DNA of 43,631 bases, taken from positions 1 through 43,631 of the forward strand of contig NZ_JADEWL010000050.1 of assembly GCF_015207665.1 (NCBI RefSeq). Direction: 5' to 3'. The translations under genes were made by a program, and so were the position numbers. This document shows positions 1 through 8,690 of the stretch, piece by piece; within the stretch, counting starts at the first letter, position 1; each line of letters starts with the position of its first letter. Source of the DNA: Plectonema cf. radiosum LEGE 06105 (GTDB lineage Bacteria > Cyanobacteriota > Cyanobacteriia > Cyanobacteriales > Nostocaceae). Under the pieces are notes generated by a model. That model saw only the letters and a program-made list of their open reading frames with translations. It was not told the DNA's origin and did not search any database.

Positions 1-33
1 GGAGATGGGGTAAATACTTTTTACTAATAACCA

Positions 34-147
34 CTATCAACTATCAACCAACAACTAACTACTATCAACCAACAACTAACTACTATCAACTATCAACCAA
101 CAACTAACTACTATCAACCAACAACTAACTACTATCAACTAACTACT
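34..147. repeat. Heptad-based tandem repeat upstream of the HetM-like gene
   Basis: Tandem array whose unit is 21 nt built from three heptamers (CTATCAA, CCAACAA, CTAACTA), repeated with small variations up to the base before the first start codon. It belongs to the short heptanucleotide repeats common between genes of heterocystous cyanobacteria. It fills the 5' leader of the gene at 148, so no ordinary ribosome binding site can be seen there. Confidence 0.9.
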
Positions 148-1650
148 ATGTCTTTAAATTCTCAAGATATTCAAAGTTGGATGGTTTCGCAACTTGCGGA
201 ACAGTTAATAATTGAACCGGATGAAATTGATATTCAAGAACCTTTAGATACTTACGGATTAGATTCGGCACAAGCGATGATTTTGGCTAGTAAAGCTGAA
301 AAATTATTGGGTTTTGAATTACCTCTGAATTTACTGTGGCTTTATCCTACAATTGAAACTCTTTCCGAACGTTTGGTAGAGGAAATTGAAGAAAGAAAGT
401 TGGAATTAGAAACCGGAAATACTCGAATTACAAAATTAGAAGATATTAAATTAGACTTAGGTGCAGAAGTTGTTCTTGACCCAAATATAGACCCTCTAAA
501 GGTACCGTTAGAACTGAAATATGAACCAAAAAATATTTTTGTAACCGGGGGAACAGGATTTTTAGGAGCTTTTTTAATTGAAGAACTTTTACAGCAAACT
601 AAAGCCAATATTTACTGTTTAATTAGGGCTGCTGATGTCGAATCTGGAAGAAATAGATTATTAAAAAACTTACAACACTATCAAGTTTGGCAAGATAAAT
701 ATGGTTCTAGAATTATCCCTGTTTTAGGTGATTTATCAAAACCGTTATTAGGTCTTTCTCGCGAACAATTTAATTTATTAGCAACAACTATTGATATTAT
801 CTATCATAGTGCTGCTTTACTTAACTATGTTTATCCCTATTCAGCAATGAAAGCTGCAAATGTTTTGGGAACCCAAGAAATTCTCAGATTAGCAAGTCAA
901 GTAAAACGTAAACCTGTACATTATGTATCTAGCGTTGCAATATTTGAATCAACTGCTTATACAGGTAAAATTGTTGAAGAAGCAGATAGTTTTGATGACC
1001 ATGAGGGGATTTTCTTGGGTTATTCTCAAACTAAATGGGTAGCCGAAAAATTAGTTAAACTAGCGGGTTCTTTAGGTTTACCAGTTACTATTTATAGACC
1101 ACCTTTGATTAGCGGACATAGTAAAACAGGAGTCAGCAATACTGAAGATTTCATCTGTTTAATGTTGAAAGGTTGTGTACAAATGGGAAGTTTTCCCGAT
1201 ATAGATTATTGGTTGGATATGTCTCCTGTAGATTATGTAAGCAGAGCAATAGTTTATTTATCACAACAACCAGAATCGGTTTCTAAAGCTTTTCATTTAC
1301 AACATCCCCAACCAATTCATTTGAGTCAATTAGTAAATTGGATTTCCACACTTGGTTATGATATCGAGCAAATTCCCTACGAAGATTGGTTGAATAAATT
1401 GCAATCTAAAGCTTGTTCTCCTGATAATCCTCTTTACACTCTTAAACCTTTTTTAGTACAGCGTTGGACTGAAGAACAATTAACCGCAACTGAAATATAT
1501 ATACAAGCAAGAAGACCTGCCAAAATCAGTTGTCAACAAACTCTTAATGCACTCGCTGGTTCCGATATTATATGTCCTCCTCTTGAGCCACAATTATTTA
1601 GTAAATATTTATCATATCTACTGCAAAGTGGTTTTTTGAGTCTGGTGTAA
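148..1650 (+). CDS. HetM-like acyl carrier protein / thioester reductase
   Basis: A 500-residue two-domain protein. Residues 1-80 form an acyl carrier domain with the phosphopantetheine site GLDSAQAM (Ser40). Residues about 128-490 form a thioester reductase of the Lys2/NAD_binding_4 type, with the nucleotide motif TGGTGFLG (133-140), a Ser-Ser at 261-262 and an active-site YSQTK (Tyr292, Lys296). Proteins of this layout and length include Anabaena HetM, used in heterocyst glycolipid synthesis; they release an ACP-bound chain reductively as aldehyde or alcohol. No ketosynthase is present, so chain-building enzymes must lie elsewhere. It is followed by a glycosyltransferase and a DevBCA exporter in the same orientation, which supports a glycolipid role by inference. 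The ATG at 148 abuts a tandem repeat and lacks a clear Shine-Dalgarno sequence. Family is confident; orthology to hetM is not proven. Confidence 0.85.
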   Translation: MSLNSQDIQSWMVSQLAEQLIIEPDEIDIQEPLDTYGLDSAQAMILASKAEKLLGFELPLNLLWLYPTIETLSERLVEEIEERKLELETGNTRITKLEDIKLDLGAEVVLDPNIDPLKVPLELKYEPKNIFVTGGTGFLGAFLIEELLQQTKANIYCLIRAADVESGRNRLLKNLQHYQVWQDKYGSRIIPVLGDLSKPLLGLSREQFNLLATTIDIIYHSAALLNYVYPYSAMKAANVLGTQEILRLASQVKRKPVHYVSSVAIFESTAYTGKIVEEADSFDDHEGIFLGYSQTKWVAEKLVKLAGSLGLPVTIYRPPLISGHSKTGVSNTEDFICLMLKGCVQMGSFPDIDYWLDMSPVDYVSRAIVYLSQQPESVSKAFHLQHPQPIHLSQLVNWISTLGYDIEQIPYEDWLNKLQSKACSPDNPLYTLKPFLVQRWTEEQLTATEIYIQARRPAKISCQQTLNALAGSDIICPPLEPQLFSKYLSYLLQSGFLSLV

Positions 1651-1651
1651 G

Positions 1652-1792
1652 ACAGTTATCAGTTAACAGTTAAGAGTTGACATTCCCCAAACTCGGTGTA
1701 TGGTGGGAGATAAGATAGGGAGGATATCATAGATGATTTTTCCTTGTTCCCTATTCCCTGATAACTGTTAACTGTTCACTGTTCACTGATTT
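1652..1792. repeat. Intergenic heptad repeats, both orientations
   Basis: The gap after the HetM-like gene begins with TCAGTTA/ACAGTTA units (about 1653-1680) and ends with the opposite orientation, ATAACTG/TTCACTG units (about 1757-1788). The two clusters could pair as a long imperfect stem in RNA. No coding potential is visible in the gap; an AT-rich stretch before 1879 may hold the next promoter. Confidence 0.7.
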
Positions 1793-1878
1793 AATTTGTA
1801 ATTATTCACTTATTAAATAAAAAAATGTAATTAAAATATAATCAATGAATTTATTAAATCAAAAAAGAGGAATAATCG

Positions 1879-3135
1879 GTGAATGAAATAGCAATTTTAA
1901 TTTTTTATTTACTTGTAAGCTTAGCTATATTTTATTTATGGTTAACAGTTGCTTTTGTATCCAAACTCCATCAATTTCCAAAAATATTGCAAGAAGAAGA
2001 ATTACCAATAGCGACGATAGTTCTTTGTTTGCGTGGTGCAGACCCATTTTTACCTAAATGTTTAGAAGCCTTACTAAACCAAAATTATCCTAATTATGAA
2101 TTACAAATAGTAGTGGATAATTATCAAGACCCAGCTTGGGAAATGGTGACTCAAACTGTGAAAAATATTGCTGTAAAACACGTTAAAATTAACTGTTTAC
2201 GAGTTGCGCGTTCAACTTGTAGCCTTAAATGTAGTGCTTTACTACAAGCTGTATCTGAGTTAGATGATAATTGTCAAGTAGTAGCGTTAGTAGATGCCGA
2301 TACCATCGTACATTCTAATTGGTTGCGTGAATTAATTAGTCCTTTAACCGATCCTCAAATTGGAGCCACAACAGGTAATCGTTGGTATCTACCTCAAGGT
2401 AGATATTGGGGAAGTGTAATTAGATATATTTGGAATGTAGCAGCTGTAGCTCAGATGCAGTTTTACCGAATTCCTTGGGGTGGAAGTTTAGCGATAAAAA
2501 CCGAAATTTTTCGTCAAACGGGACTGTTAAGCAAATGGGAACAAGCTTTTAACGAAGATACAATGATACAGCACATCTTGCAACAACAAGGATTAACAGT
2601 GAAATTTGTACCTTCTATATTGATGTTAAATCGGGAAGAGTGCGATTTAAAAAGCTTTTTTGCTTGGGTTAAACGTCAATTGCTTTGCTCTCGACTTTAT
2701 CACAACTCTTGGAGCGCGATCGCAATTCATGGCATCTTAACCACGGTACTTCCTTTGACAGCAATCATGTTATTGCTGATAACCTACTTAAATGGGGAAT
2801 GGTCTATTAATGGTTATTTCGCAGGTGGATTAGCTATTTATATAGTTACCCAACTATTATGTCTTGTTATTTTAGAATATCAGGTACGGGGTATATTTCA
2901 ACAAAAAGGCGAAACAGTACCATCGGTTGATATAAGAACAATTTTCAAAGTATTATTAGCACTTCCTTTGACTCAAATAGTTTACAGTTTAGCATTGACC
3001 TCAGCAATGTTTATGCGACAAGTTGAATGGAGGGGTATTACTTATCAAATTAAAGGTCCATGGGATATAAAATTAGTAAAATATCAACCATATAGCTATT
3101 CAGAAAAACCTGTAGATTCTATACTATCACTGTAG
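1879..3135 (+). CDS. Family 2 glycosyltransferase, membrane-bound
   Basis: A 418-residue inverting GT-A (GT2-type) glycosyltransferase. An N-terminal membrane segment spans about residues 5-26. The catalytic part shows VDADT (DxD, about 139-141), the acceptor-loop NED (225-227) and a KRQLLCSRLY stretch (about 265-274) standing where processive and ceramide-type GT2 enzymes carry Q/RxxRW. Two to three hydrophobic segments follow (about 280-390). The start is GTG at 1879, preceded by an AGAGGA ribosome site. It lies between an ACP-thioester reductase and a DevBCA exporter, so a lipid-linked acceptor is likely; transfer of a sugar to a fatty alcohol is an inference. The ceramide glucosyltransferase-like topology fits a lipid acceptor. 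Sugar donor and product cannot be read from sequence. An exopolysaccharide role remains possible. Confidence 0.82.
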   Translation: MNEIAILIFYLLVSLAIFYLWLTVAFVSKLHQFPKILQEEELPIATIVLCLRGADPFLPKCLEALLNQNYPNYELQIVVDNYQDPAWEMVTQTVKNIAVKHVKINCLRVARSTCSLKCSALLQAVSELDDNCQVVALVDADTIVHSNWLRELISPLTDPQIGATTGNRWYLPQGRYWGSVIRYIWNVAAVAQMQFYRIPWGGSLAIKTEIFRQTGLLSKWEQAFNEDTMIQHILQQQGLTVKFVPSILMLNREECDLKSFFAWVKRQLLCSRLYHNSWSAIAIHGILTTVLPLTAIMLLLITYLNGEWSINGYFAGGLAIYIVTQLLCLVILEYQVRGIFQQKGETVPSVDIRTIFKVLLALPLTQIVYSLALTSAMFMRQVEWRGITYQIKGPWDIKLVKYQPYSYSEKPVDSILSL

Positions 3136-3213
3136 GTTAAAGGTCAAAGGTTAGAGGTTAAAGGTCAAAGGTTAAAGGTTAAAGGTTAGAGGTTAAAGGT
3201 CAACTGTCAACTG
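3136..3213. repeat. AGGTTAA heptad array before devB
   Basis: About eleven tandem heptamers of AGGTTAA / AGGTCAA type directly follow the glycosyltransferase stop. The reverse complement (TTAACCT units) occurs just after devB at 4427-4458, so devB is flanked by inverted copies of one heptad family. Confidence 0.9.
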
Positions 3214-3235
3214 GTAATTGATAAGGCATAAAATA

Positions 3236-4426
3236 ATGGTTCAAAAGGAAAGTCAGCCTTTAAATAAACCCCTTGGTCAGCGGCTTATATATGTAATAGT
3301 CGGTTTAGCTTTGAGCGGTGGGGCTGTCTTTCTTTACAGCTTAGTACAGCTTCGCTCTAATTCCGAACCAGTTGCATCTACTACACAATTAAACGAACCA
3401 ATTATTATTGGTGTTGCGGCTTTAGGACGCTTAGAACCCCAAGGAGAAGTAATTCGTTTATCTGCACCAACGTCCACAGGAGGTAATAAAGTCACCGAAC
3501 TTTTAATTAAACAGGGTGATCGAGTACTTCAAAACCAAGTAGTGGCTATTTTGGAAACTTATAATCGTAGCCAAGCTGCTTTAGATAAAGCCAAAACCAA
3601 CGTTGAAATTGCCAAAGCTGAATTAGCAAGGGTACAAGCTGGAGCTAAATCAGGAGATATTCAAGCTCAAAAAGAAGATATTGCTCGTTTACAAGCTGAA
3701 TTAGAAGGACAAGTCGCTACTCAAAAAGCAACCATCGCTCGCTTAGAAGCTGAGGTAAGAAATGCCGAAATTGAAAATCAACGCTTTCAAAAACTTTATG
3801 AAGCCGGAGCAATTGCCGCAATCGAAGCAGATACTCGACGTTTACGACTCGAAACCACTCAAAAACAACTTCAAGAAGCCAAAGAAACATTAAATCGGAC
3901 TATCGAAACTACTCAAATTCAATTAGAGCAAGCAAGAGCAACCTTAAATAGTCTTGCAGAAGTGCGTCCTGTTGATGTACAAGTAGCCCAAGCCGAATTA
4001 AAAAGTGCGATCGCCGCTGTCAAACAAGCTCAAGCTGACTATGAGTTAACTACAATTCGTTCTCCAATAGCAGGTCAAGTGCTTAAAGTCAACGTCCGTC
4101 CGGGAGAAGTAGTTGGTAATACAGGAATCGCTGACATCGGTAAAACAGAGCAAATGTACGTTGTCGCAGAAGTTTACGAAACTGATATCGCAAAAGTGCG
4201 TATCGGTCAACCCGCTACCATCAGAAGTCCAGCATTCAGTGGAGAATTACAAGGTACAGTCAGCCAAATAGGGTTACAAGTAGACAGACAAAACATTTTT
4301 GACGTTAATCCTCAAGCAGATACAGACAAAAGAGTAATTGATGTCAGAATCCGTCTTCAGCCAGAAGACAGCAAAAGAGTTGCCGACCTAACTAACCTTC
4401 AAGTACAAGTACTGATTAACCTTTGA
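3236..4426 (+). CDS. devB: DevB-type membrane fusion protein of an ABC exporter
   Basis: A 396-residue HlyD/DevB-family periplasmic adaptor. One N-terminal transmembrane helix (about residues 20-42) is followed by a biotinyl-lipoyl half motif around GRLEPQGEVIRLSAP, a long Ala/Gln/Glu-rich coiled-coil hairpin (about 110-255), the second lipoyl half (IRSPIAGQVLKVNVRPGE) and a beta-barrel part. In this family the adaptor links an inner-membrane DevC/DevA pump to TolC; in Anabaena DevBCA exports heterocyst glycolipids. I chose the ATG at 3236, preceded by AAGG, over an upstream TTG. devC follows within 40 bases, supporting co-transcription. Because cyanobacteria carry several DevBCA paralogues, the cargo is inferred from the neighbouring HetM-like and GT2 genes. 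Confidence 0.88.
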   Translation: MVQKESQPLNKPLGQRLIYVIVGLALSGGAVFLYSLVQLRSNSEPVASTTQLNEPIIIGVAALGRLEPQGEVIRLSAPTSTGGNKVTELLIKQGDRVLQNQVVAILETYNRSQAALDKAKTNVEIAKAELARVQAGAKSGDIQAQKEDIARLQAELEGQVATQKATIARLEAEVRNAEIENQRFQKLYEAGAIAAIEADTRRLRLETTQKQLQEAKETLNRTIETTQIQLEQARATLNSLAEVRPVDVQVAQAELKSAIAAVKQAQADYELTTIRSPIAGQVLKVNVRPGEVVGNTGIADIGKTEQMYVVAEVYETDIAKVRIGQPATIRSPAFSGELQGTVSQIGLQVDRQNIFDVNPQADTDKRVIDVRIRLQPEDSKRVADLTNLQVQVLINL

Positions 4427-4458
4427 CCTTTAACCTCTAACCTTTAACCTTTAACCTT
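4423..4458. repeat. TTAACCT heptads, inverted relative to the array before devB
   Basis: Four to five TTAACCT/TCTAACC heptamers fill the devB-devC gap and overlap the last codons of devB. They are the reverse complement of the array at 3136-3213 and could form a stem in the transcript that brackets the devB message. Confidence 0.85.
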
Positions 4459-4464
4459 TTTATC

Positions 4465-5631
4465 ATGACAATTCCAGTTGCTTGGCTACAATTAACTCAA
4501 CAAAGAGTAAGATTTTTAGCGACTTTAGCGGGTGTTTCTTTTGTCGTGATTCTAATTTTTATGCAATTTGGTTTTCAAGATGCACTTTATAATAGCGCTA
4601 CACAATTACACCAAAATTTGAAAGGAGATTTATTTATAATTAGTTCTCAATATAATGCTTTAACTTCTCAACAAAGCTTTCCCCGTAATCGTTTATTTCA
4701 AACCTTAGCATTTAATGGTGTAGAGTCAGTTAGCCCTGTTTACCTACAATTTGCTAAATTAAAAAATCCTTATACTGGGAAAAAAAATCCCATTTATGTA
4801 ATTGGTTTTGACCCAGCCGCACCAGCTTTTAATTTACCAGAAGTTAATCAATTATTACCTTTAATTCAACTTCCCGATACAGTTCTTTTTGACCAAGCTT
4901 CTCGACCGGAATTCGGACCGATTGCTCAAAACTTTTTGCAAGGGGAAGATATCAAAGTAGAAGTATCTAGTTACAATGCCTCTATTGGATATAAAGTTAA
5001 AATTGGCGGTTTATTTCCTCTAGGTCCTTCTTTTGGTGTAGATGGTAATTTAATTATGAGTTATTCTACTTTCTTAAGAACCTTTCTTGACCGTAGAGCC
5101 GGTTATATAGATATAGGTTTAATTAACCTCCAAGAAAATGTTGATAAAAATTGGGTTTTAGAAAACCTCAAAGCAAAATTACCTCAAGATATCCGAATTT
5201 TAACTCGTGAAGATTATATTAAATTTGAAAAAGATTATTGGTCTCTACGTACACCAATTGGTTTTGTATTTAGTTTAATGGTAGTCATGGGATTAGTAGT
5301 AGGAATTGTCTTTGTTTATCAAATTCTTTATAGTAATATTTCTAGTAGTTTAGTCGCTTTTGCAACTTTAAAAGCAATGGGATTCAAACATAAATATTTA
5401 TTAAAAGTCGTGTTTCAACAAGCTTTTTTATTAGCAGTATTAGGTTATATTCCCGGATTAATCGTTGCTTTTGGATTGTATGATATCGCTAAAAAAGCCA
5501 CAAAATTACCAGTAATTATGACTTTGGATAAAGGAATATTAGTTTTATTTTCAGTAACTTTAATGTGTTTAGTATCTGGTTTTCTCGCAGTCCAAAAATT
5601 ACAATCCGCCGACCCCGCAGATATATTTTAA
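4465..5631 (+). CDS. devC: DevC-type ABC exporter permease
   Basis: A 388-residue FtsX-like (MacB-fold) permease. A first transmembrane helix lies near residues 18-38, then a large periplasmic domain (about 40-265), then three C-terminal helices (about 268-292, 318-340 and 357-378). The length and the one-plus-three topology are those of DevC proteins. It forms the inner-membrane channel part with the DevA ATPase and the DevB adaptor. The ATG at 4465 sits directly after a heptad repeat and has no strong ribosome site, so translation may be coupled to devB. The gap to devA is 182 bases, also repeat-containing. Confidence 0.9.
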   Translation: MTIPVAWLQLTQQRVRFLATLAGVSFVVILIFMQFGFQDALYNSATQLHQNLKGDLFIISSQYNALTSQQSFPRNRLFQTLAFNGVESVSPVYLQFAKLKNPYTGKKNPIYVIGFDPAAPAFNLPEVNQLLPLIQLPDTVLFDQASRPEFGPIAQNFLQGEDIKVEVSSYNASIGYKVKIGGLFPLGPSFGVDGNLIMSYSTFLRTFLDRRAGYIDIGLINLQENVDKNWVLENLKAKLPQDIRILTREDYIKFEKDYWSLRTPIGFVFSLMVVMGLVVGIVFVYQILYSNISSSLVAFATLKAMGFKHKYLLKVVFQQAFLLAVLGYIPGLIVAFGLYDIAKKATKLPVIMTLDKGILVLFSVTLMCLVSGFLAVQKLQSADPADIF

Positions 5632-5636
5632 TTTGG

Positions 5637-5690
5637 GAATTGGTAATGGGGAATGGGTAATAGGTAATGGGTAACTGTCAACTGTAAACT
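5637..5690. repeat. GGTAATG heptads between devC and devA
   Basis: A short run of heptamers (GGGAATT, GGTAATG, GGGTAAT, CTGTCAA types) lies between devC and devA. The rest of the gap (5691-5813) is AT-rich with no gene. Confidence 0.7.
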
Positions 5691-5813
5691 TAAGTAAGCT
5701 GGCGCAAAAAAATAACGCTATCTAAAGAAATGTAAATCAATCTTAAACCCTTTTAACTTTTGCCTGTTGCCTTTTGCCTTGTCTCAATGATAATTTTCCG
5801 CACTGACCTACTT

Positions 5814-6491
5814 ATGTCTAAACAAGCTATTATAAAAGTTAAAAATTTAAATTATTACTACGGTAGTAAAGCATTAAAAAAACAAATTCTCTTTGATATT
5901 AACTTAGAAATTAATGCGAGAGAAGTTACACTGCTTACAGGACCATCAGGTTCGGGTAAAACGACTTTATTAACTTTAATTGGTGCTTTGCGTTCAGTTC
6001 AAGAAGGTAGTTTGCAATTTCTTGATAACGAACTTAATGGAGCTAGTGCCAAACAATTAGTACAAATACGTCGTCAAATAGGCTATATTTTTCAAGCTCA
6101 TAATTTGCTAGAATTTTTAACCGCACGACAAAATGTACAAATGTCCTTGGAACTTCAATCACTTCCCGAACGAGAATCAATTTCTCAAGCAGAAGCAATG
6201 TTAAAAGCTGTGATGTTGGGTAATCGTGTAAATTATTATCCCAATCAACTTTCAGGTGGACAAAAGCAAAGAGTAGCGATTGCTCGTGCTTTAGTTAGTC
6301 ATCCTAAATTGATTCTTGCTGATGAACCTACCGCTGCTTTAGACAGTAAAACTGGAAGAGATATCATCGAACTGATGCAGCGATTATCCAGAGAGCAAGG
6401 TTCAGCAATTTTGATGGTAACTCATGACAATCGTATTTTAGATATTGCAGACCGTACCATCCGGATGGAAGATGGTTTTTTACAAAATTAG
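5814..6491 (+). CDS. devA: DevA-type ABC exporter ATPase
   Basis: A 225-residue MacB/LolD-class ATP-binding subunit. It shows Walker A GPSGSGKT, a Q-loop region YIFQAHNLL, signature LSGGQKQR, Walker B LILADEPTAALD and the H-loop VTHD. It powers the DevB-DevC exporter encoded just upstream. An open frame extends upstream to a TTG at 5760, but the ATG at 5814 (MSKQAIIKV) gives the usual family length, so I use it. With devB and devC it completes the exporter; no TolC gene lies in the window. Confidence 0.9.
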   Translation: MSKQAIIKVKNLNYYYGSKALKKQILFDINLEINAREVTLLTGPSGSGKTTLLTLIGALRSVQEGSLQFLDNELNGASAKQLVQIRRQIGYIFQAHNLLEFLTARQNVQMSLELQSLPERESISQAEAMLKAVMLGNRVNYYPNQLSGGQKQRVAIARALVSHPKLILADEPTAALDSKTGRDIIELMQRLSREQGSAILMVTHDNRILDIADRTIRMEDGFLQN

Positions 6492-6567
6492 TAGTTCGTA
6501 AATTGACAATATTTTCCATCTCTAAGACTAACTTCAGCTATCTATATTTTAAATAACTCAGTTGATT

Positions 6568-6597
6568 GCGATAGCTTCGCTTACACTACGCGATCGC
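6568..6597. repeat. HIP1-containing palindromic repeat
   Basis: Imperfect inverted repeat that begins GCGATAGCTTCGC and ends CGCGATCGC around ACACTA. It resembles dispersed palindromes seen in Nostoc-type genomes. It lies in the non-coding gap after devA. Confidence 0.6.
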
Positions 6598-6635
6598 GAT
6601 TAAATATTAAAGCTTTATTTTTTCCTGTTGCAGAG

Positions 6636-6697
6636 AAGTCGAGTTTATATAAAATTTGTGTTGTCTTACACATATTTAAGGTAAAAAACCCGATTTC
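6636..6697. repeat. Degenerate AAGTCGGGTTTTT hairpin element
   Basis: Weak copy of the hairpin element also found at 29661-29721 and 35935-35995: AAGTCGAGTTT on the left, TTGTGTTGTC in the loop and AAAAAACCCGATTT on the right. It may act as a terminator downstream of devA; otherwise it is a dispersed repeat. Confidence 0.6.
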
Positions 6698-6741
6698 TTA
6701 ATCGTTGTTACTGATAACTGTTAATCGATAACTGATTTGAG

Positions 6742-6912
6742 TCATGCTGTTTTCTTTTGATGATTGAGTCGTTTGGTTGTGGATTTTTTCTTTGGTAGAG
6801 GTGTTGAAGCGCTTTCTGAAAAGTTTTGCTGTTGTAACTCTGCTGCTTGTCTTTGTTCAAATTCTAATACAGTGCGGCAGATTAATTCAGCCAAAGTTTC
6901 TGGTTTTTGCAT
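6742..6912 (-). CDS. Small unknown protein, 56 residues
   Basis: An uninterrupted minus-strand frame in the devA-kinase gap, reading from ATG (6912) to TGA (6742). It begins MQKPETLAELICRTVLEFEQ, is rich in Glu and Gln in its first half (probable helix), and ends in a Lys/Arg-rich tail (PKKKSTTKRLNHQKKTA). There is no membrane segment or signal peptide. No clear ribosome site precedes it. Composition looks like a real cytosolic protein rather than a repeat translation, but I recognise no family. The charged tail could bind nucleic acid; that is a guess. Confidence 0.5.
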   Translation of the reverse strand: MQKPETLAELICRTVLEFEQRQAAELQQQNFSESASTPLPKKKSTTKRLNHQKKTA

Positions 6913-6985
6913 GATTGTGAAGTGATTCTCAACTTATCATGCTAATTCGTAAGACGAAAACTTCTGTTAATTACGAACAATGTTA

Positions 6986-7073
6986 AATCAGTTATCAGTT
7001 ATCAGTTATCAATGTCAACCATCCACCATCAACTATCAACCATCCACCATCCACCATCAACTATCAACTGATA
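6986..7073. repeat. Heptad array upstream of the kinase
   Basis: Begins with TCAGTTA units and shifts to CCATCCA and CTATCAA heptamers, then ends with ATCAACTGAT. It occupies most of the gap before the kinase gene. The remaining 70 bases before 7143 are AT-rich and may contain its promoter. Confidence 0.85.
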
Positions 7074-7142
7074 TGCATAATTCTCAATCTTCTCACCCTA
7101 TAAAGTTAAAAATCCTATTATAAGTAAAAGAATTATTTAACA

Positions 7143-8615
7143 ATGAGTGAGGAAATTAATTCAGGAACTTTAATTAATAATCGCTATCTAATTGATAAAA
7201 CTTTGGGAAGAGGTGGATTTGGTAGAACTTATTTAGCTTTAGATACTCATCGTTTCCAGGAACCATGTGTACTCAAAGAGTTTTTACCAAATACTAATAA
7301 TGCCAAGGTAATTAGTAAATCTAAGGAACTATTTGAACGGGAAGCAAAAGTTTTATACCAAATTCAACATTCTCAAATTCCGCAATTTTTGGCTTTATTA
7401 ACTCATAATCAGCAATTATTTATTGTTCAAGAATATATTAATGGTAAAACTTATTTACAAATTTTAGACGAGCGTCTTTCTACAACAGGTAAACCATTTT
7501 CGGAAACTGAAGTCAGAGAATGGCTTTTAAAAATGTTACCAGTTTTAGAATATATTCACAGTTGTAATATTATTCACCGGGATATTTCACTAGAAAATGT
7601 CATGCTTCCGGACAATGGAAGTAAACCTGTATTAATTGATTTTGGAGTAGTAAAAGAAAAATTCAGCCAAATATTTTTAACTGATTCTTCTTCACCGCAA
7701 TACTGTACTAAAGCTTCAGTAGTGGGGAAAATTGGTTATTCACCACCGGAACAACTGCGTTTAGGGCAATGTTATCCTTCAAGCGATATTTATGCTCTTG
7801 CTGTTTGTGCAGTAATTCTGTTAACTGGTAAAATGCCATATTTATTAATAGATGAATCATTAAATTGGCAATGGCAAAAAAGTGTTAATATTAGCGGTAA
7901 TTTAACTAAAATTTTGGAGAAAATGTTAGCAGAATTACCTATCAAACGATATCAATCAGCAAAAGAAGTAAGAATAGAGTTAGAGAATAGTTGCAATTAT
8001 AATATTAATGTTAGTAATAATGACTTGAAACCAAAAATATCATTAGGTGGTATTATTTCCACTTTATTACCAAAACAAACATATAATAAAGAGAAGCTAA
8101 AAGCTGATGAAGAACTTAGTTTTGAAAAACTCGGACAAACACCAGTTTATCTAAATCCACAATTTGTAGATTATTGTCAACAACAACTTACTAGTTTTGT
8201 TGGACCTTTAGCTAGCGTTGTGATACAACAAACTTTGGATGAAAATCCCGATATAGCATCAAAAGAATTTATAGAAGTGTTAGCGAACAAAATTCCTAAT
8301 GTACAACGCGCGGAAGATTTTAGAAGTCATATCCAACTTCTCAAAGAATTTAAATTAGAAAAAACTACTAAATTAAATGAATCATCTTTGAATTTAATCA
8401 AATCTCCTGCTATTAGTCATCCAGATTTTTTAGACCATTGTCGGCGAGAATTAACTAGTTTTGTCGGTCCTTTTGCTAGTGTGGTCATTCGAGATACTTT
8501 AGAAGAATGTCCACATTTCACCCCCAAACAACTTATAGAATCCTTAGCCGCTGGAATTCCCAATCACAAAAAAGCAAAGGAATTTGAAAGACGTATTCTT
8601 CAGGGACAAGAATAA
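7143..8615 (+). CDS. Ser/Thr protein kinase with two C-terminal adaptor-like repeats
   Basis: A 490-residue protein. Residues about 14-282 form a Hanks-type kinase: glycine loop LGRGGFGRTYLA, Lys45, catalytic loop HRDISLEN (Asp147, Asn152) and DFG (166-168). The catalytic-loop Lys after HRD is replaced (HRDIS), a variant I associate with cyanobacterial kinases. A linker leads to two copies of a helical domain at about 339-399 and 427-486, each with a C-x3-LTSFVGPxASVVI core and a ...IPN...F end. The same domain closes the caspase-family protein at 33678. No transmembrane segment is apparent, so the kinase should be cytosolic. The repeats resemble small effector-associated domains of bacterial conflict proteins (possibly Pfam DUF8082, from memory). 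Substrate unknown. A hairpin follows the stop. Confidence 0.92.
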   Translation: MSEEINSGTLINNRYLIDKTLGRGGFGRTYLALDTHRFQEPCVLKEFLPNTNNAKVISKSKELFEREAKVLYQIQHSQIPQFLALLTHNQQLFIVQEYINGKTYLQILDERLSTTGKPFSETEVREWLLKMLPVLEYIHSCNIIHRDISLENVMLPDNGSKPVLIDFGVVKEKFSQIFLTDSSSPQYCTKASVVGKIGYSPPEQLRLGQCYPSSDIYALAVCAVILLTGKMPYLLIDESLNWQWQKSVNISGNLTKILEKMLAELPIKRYQSAKEVRIELENSCNYNINVSNNDLKPKISLGGIISTLLPKQTYNKEKLKADEELSFEKLGQTPVYLNPQFVDYCQQQLTSFVGPLASVVIQQTLDENPDIASKEFIEVLANKIPNVQRAEDFRSHIQLLKEFKLEKTTKLNESSLNLIKSPAISHPDFLDHCRRELTSFVGPFASVVIRDTLEECPHFTPKQLIESLAAGIPNHKKAKEFERRILQGQE

Positions 8616-8655
8616 TTAATTTTCGGAGATATCTCATGTCTAATGCTAAATTATG

Positions 8656-8690
8656 GAGACGTTGCACTACAACGCCTCTATATTTTTATT
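8656..8690 (+). terminator. Probable terminator after the kinase gene
   Basis: GAGACGTTG (8656-8664) pairs with CAACGCCTC (8670-8678) with one mismatch, and is followed by TATATTTTTATT. A rho-independent terminator is the simplest reading; GAGACGTTGC hairpins are also dispersed repeats in cyanobacteria. Confidence 0.55.

Noticed and set aside
5760-5813. Upstream TTG start for devA
   Set aside because: The extension has no DevA similarity; ATG 5814 gives the normal length.
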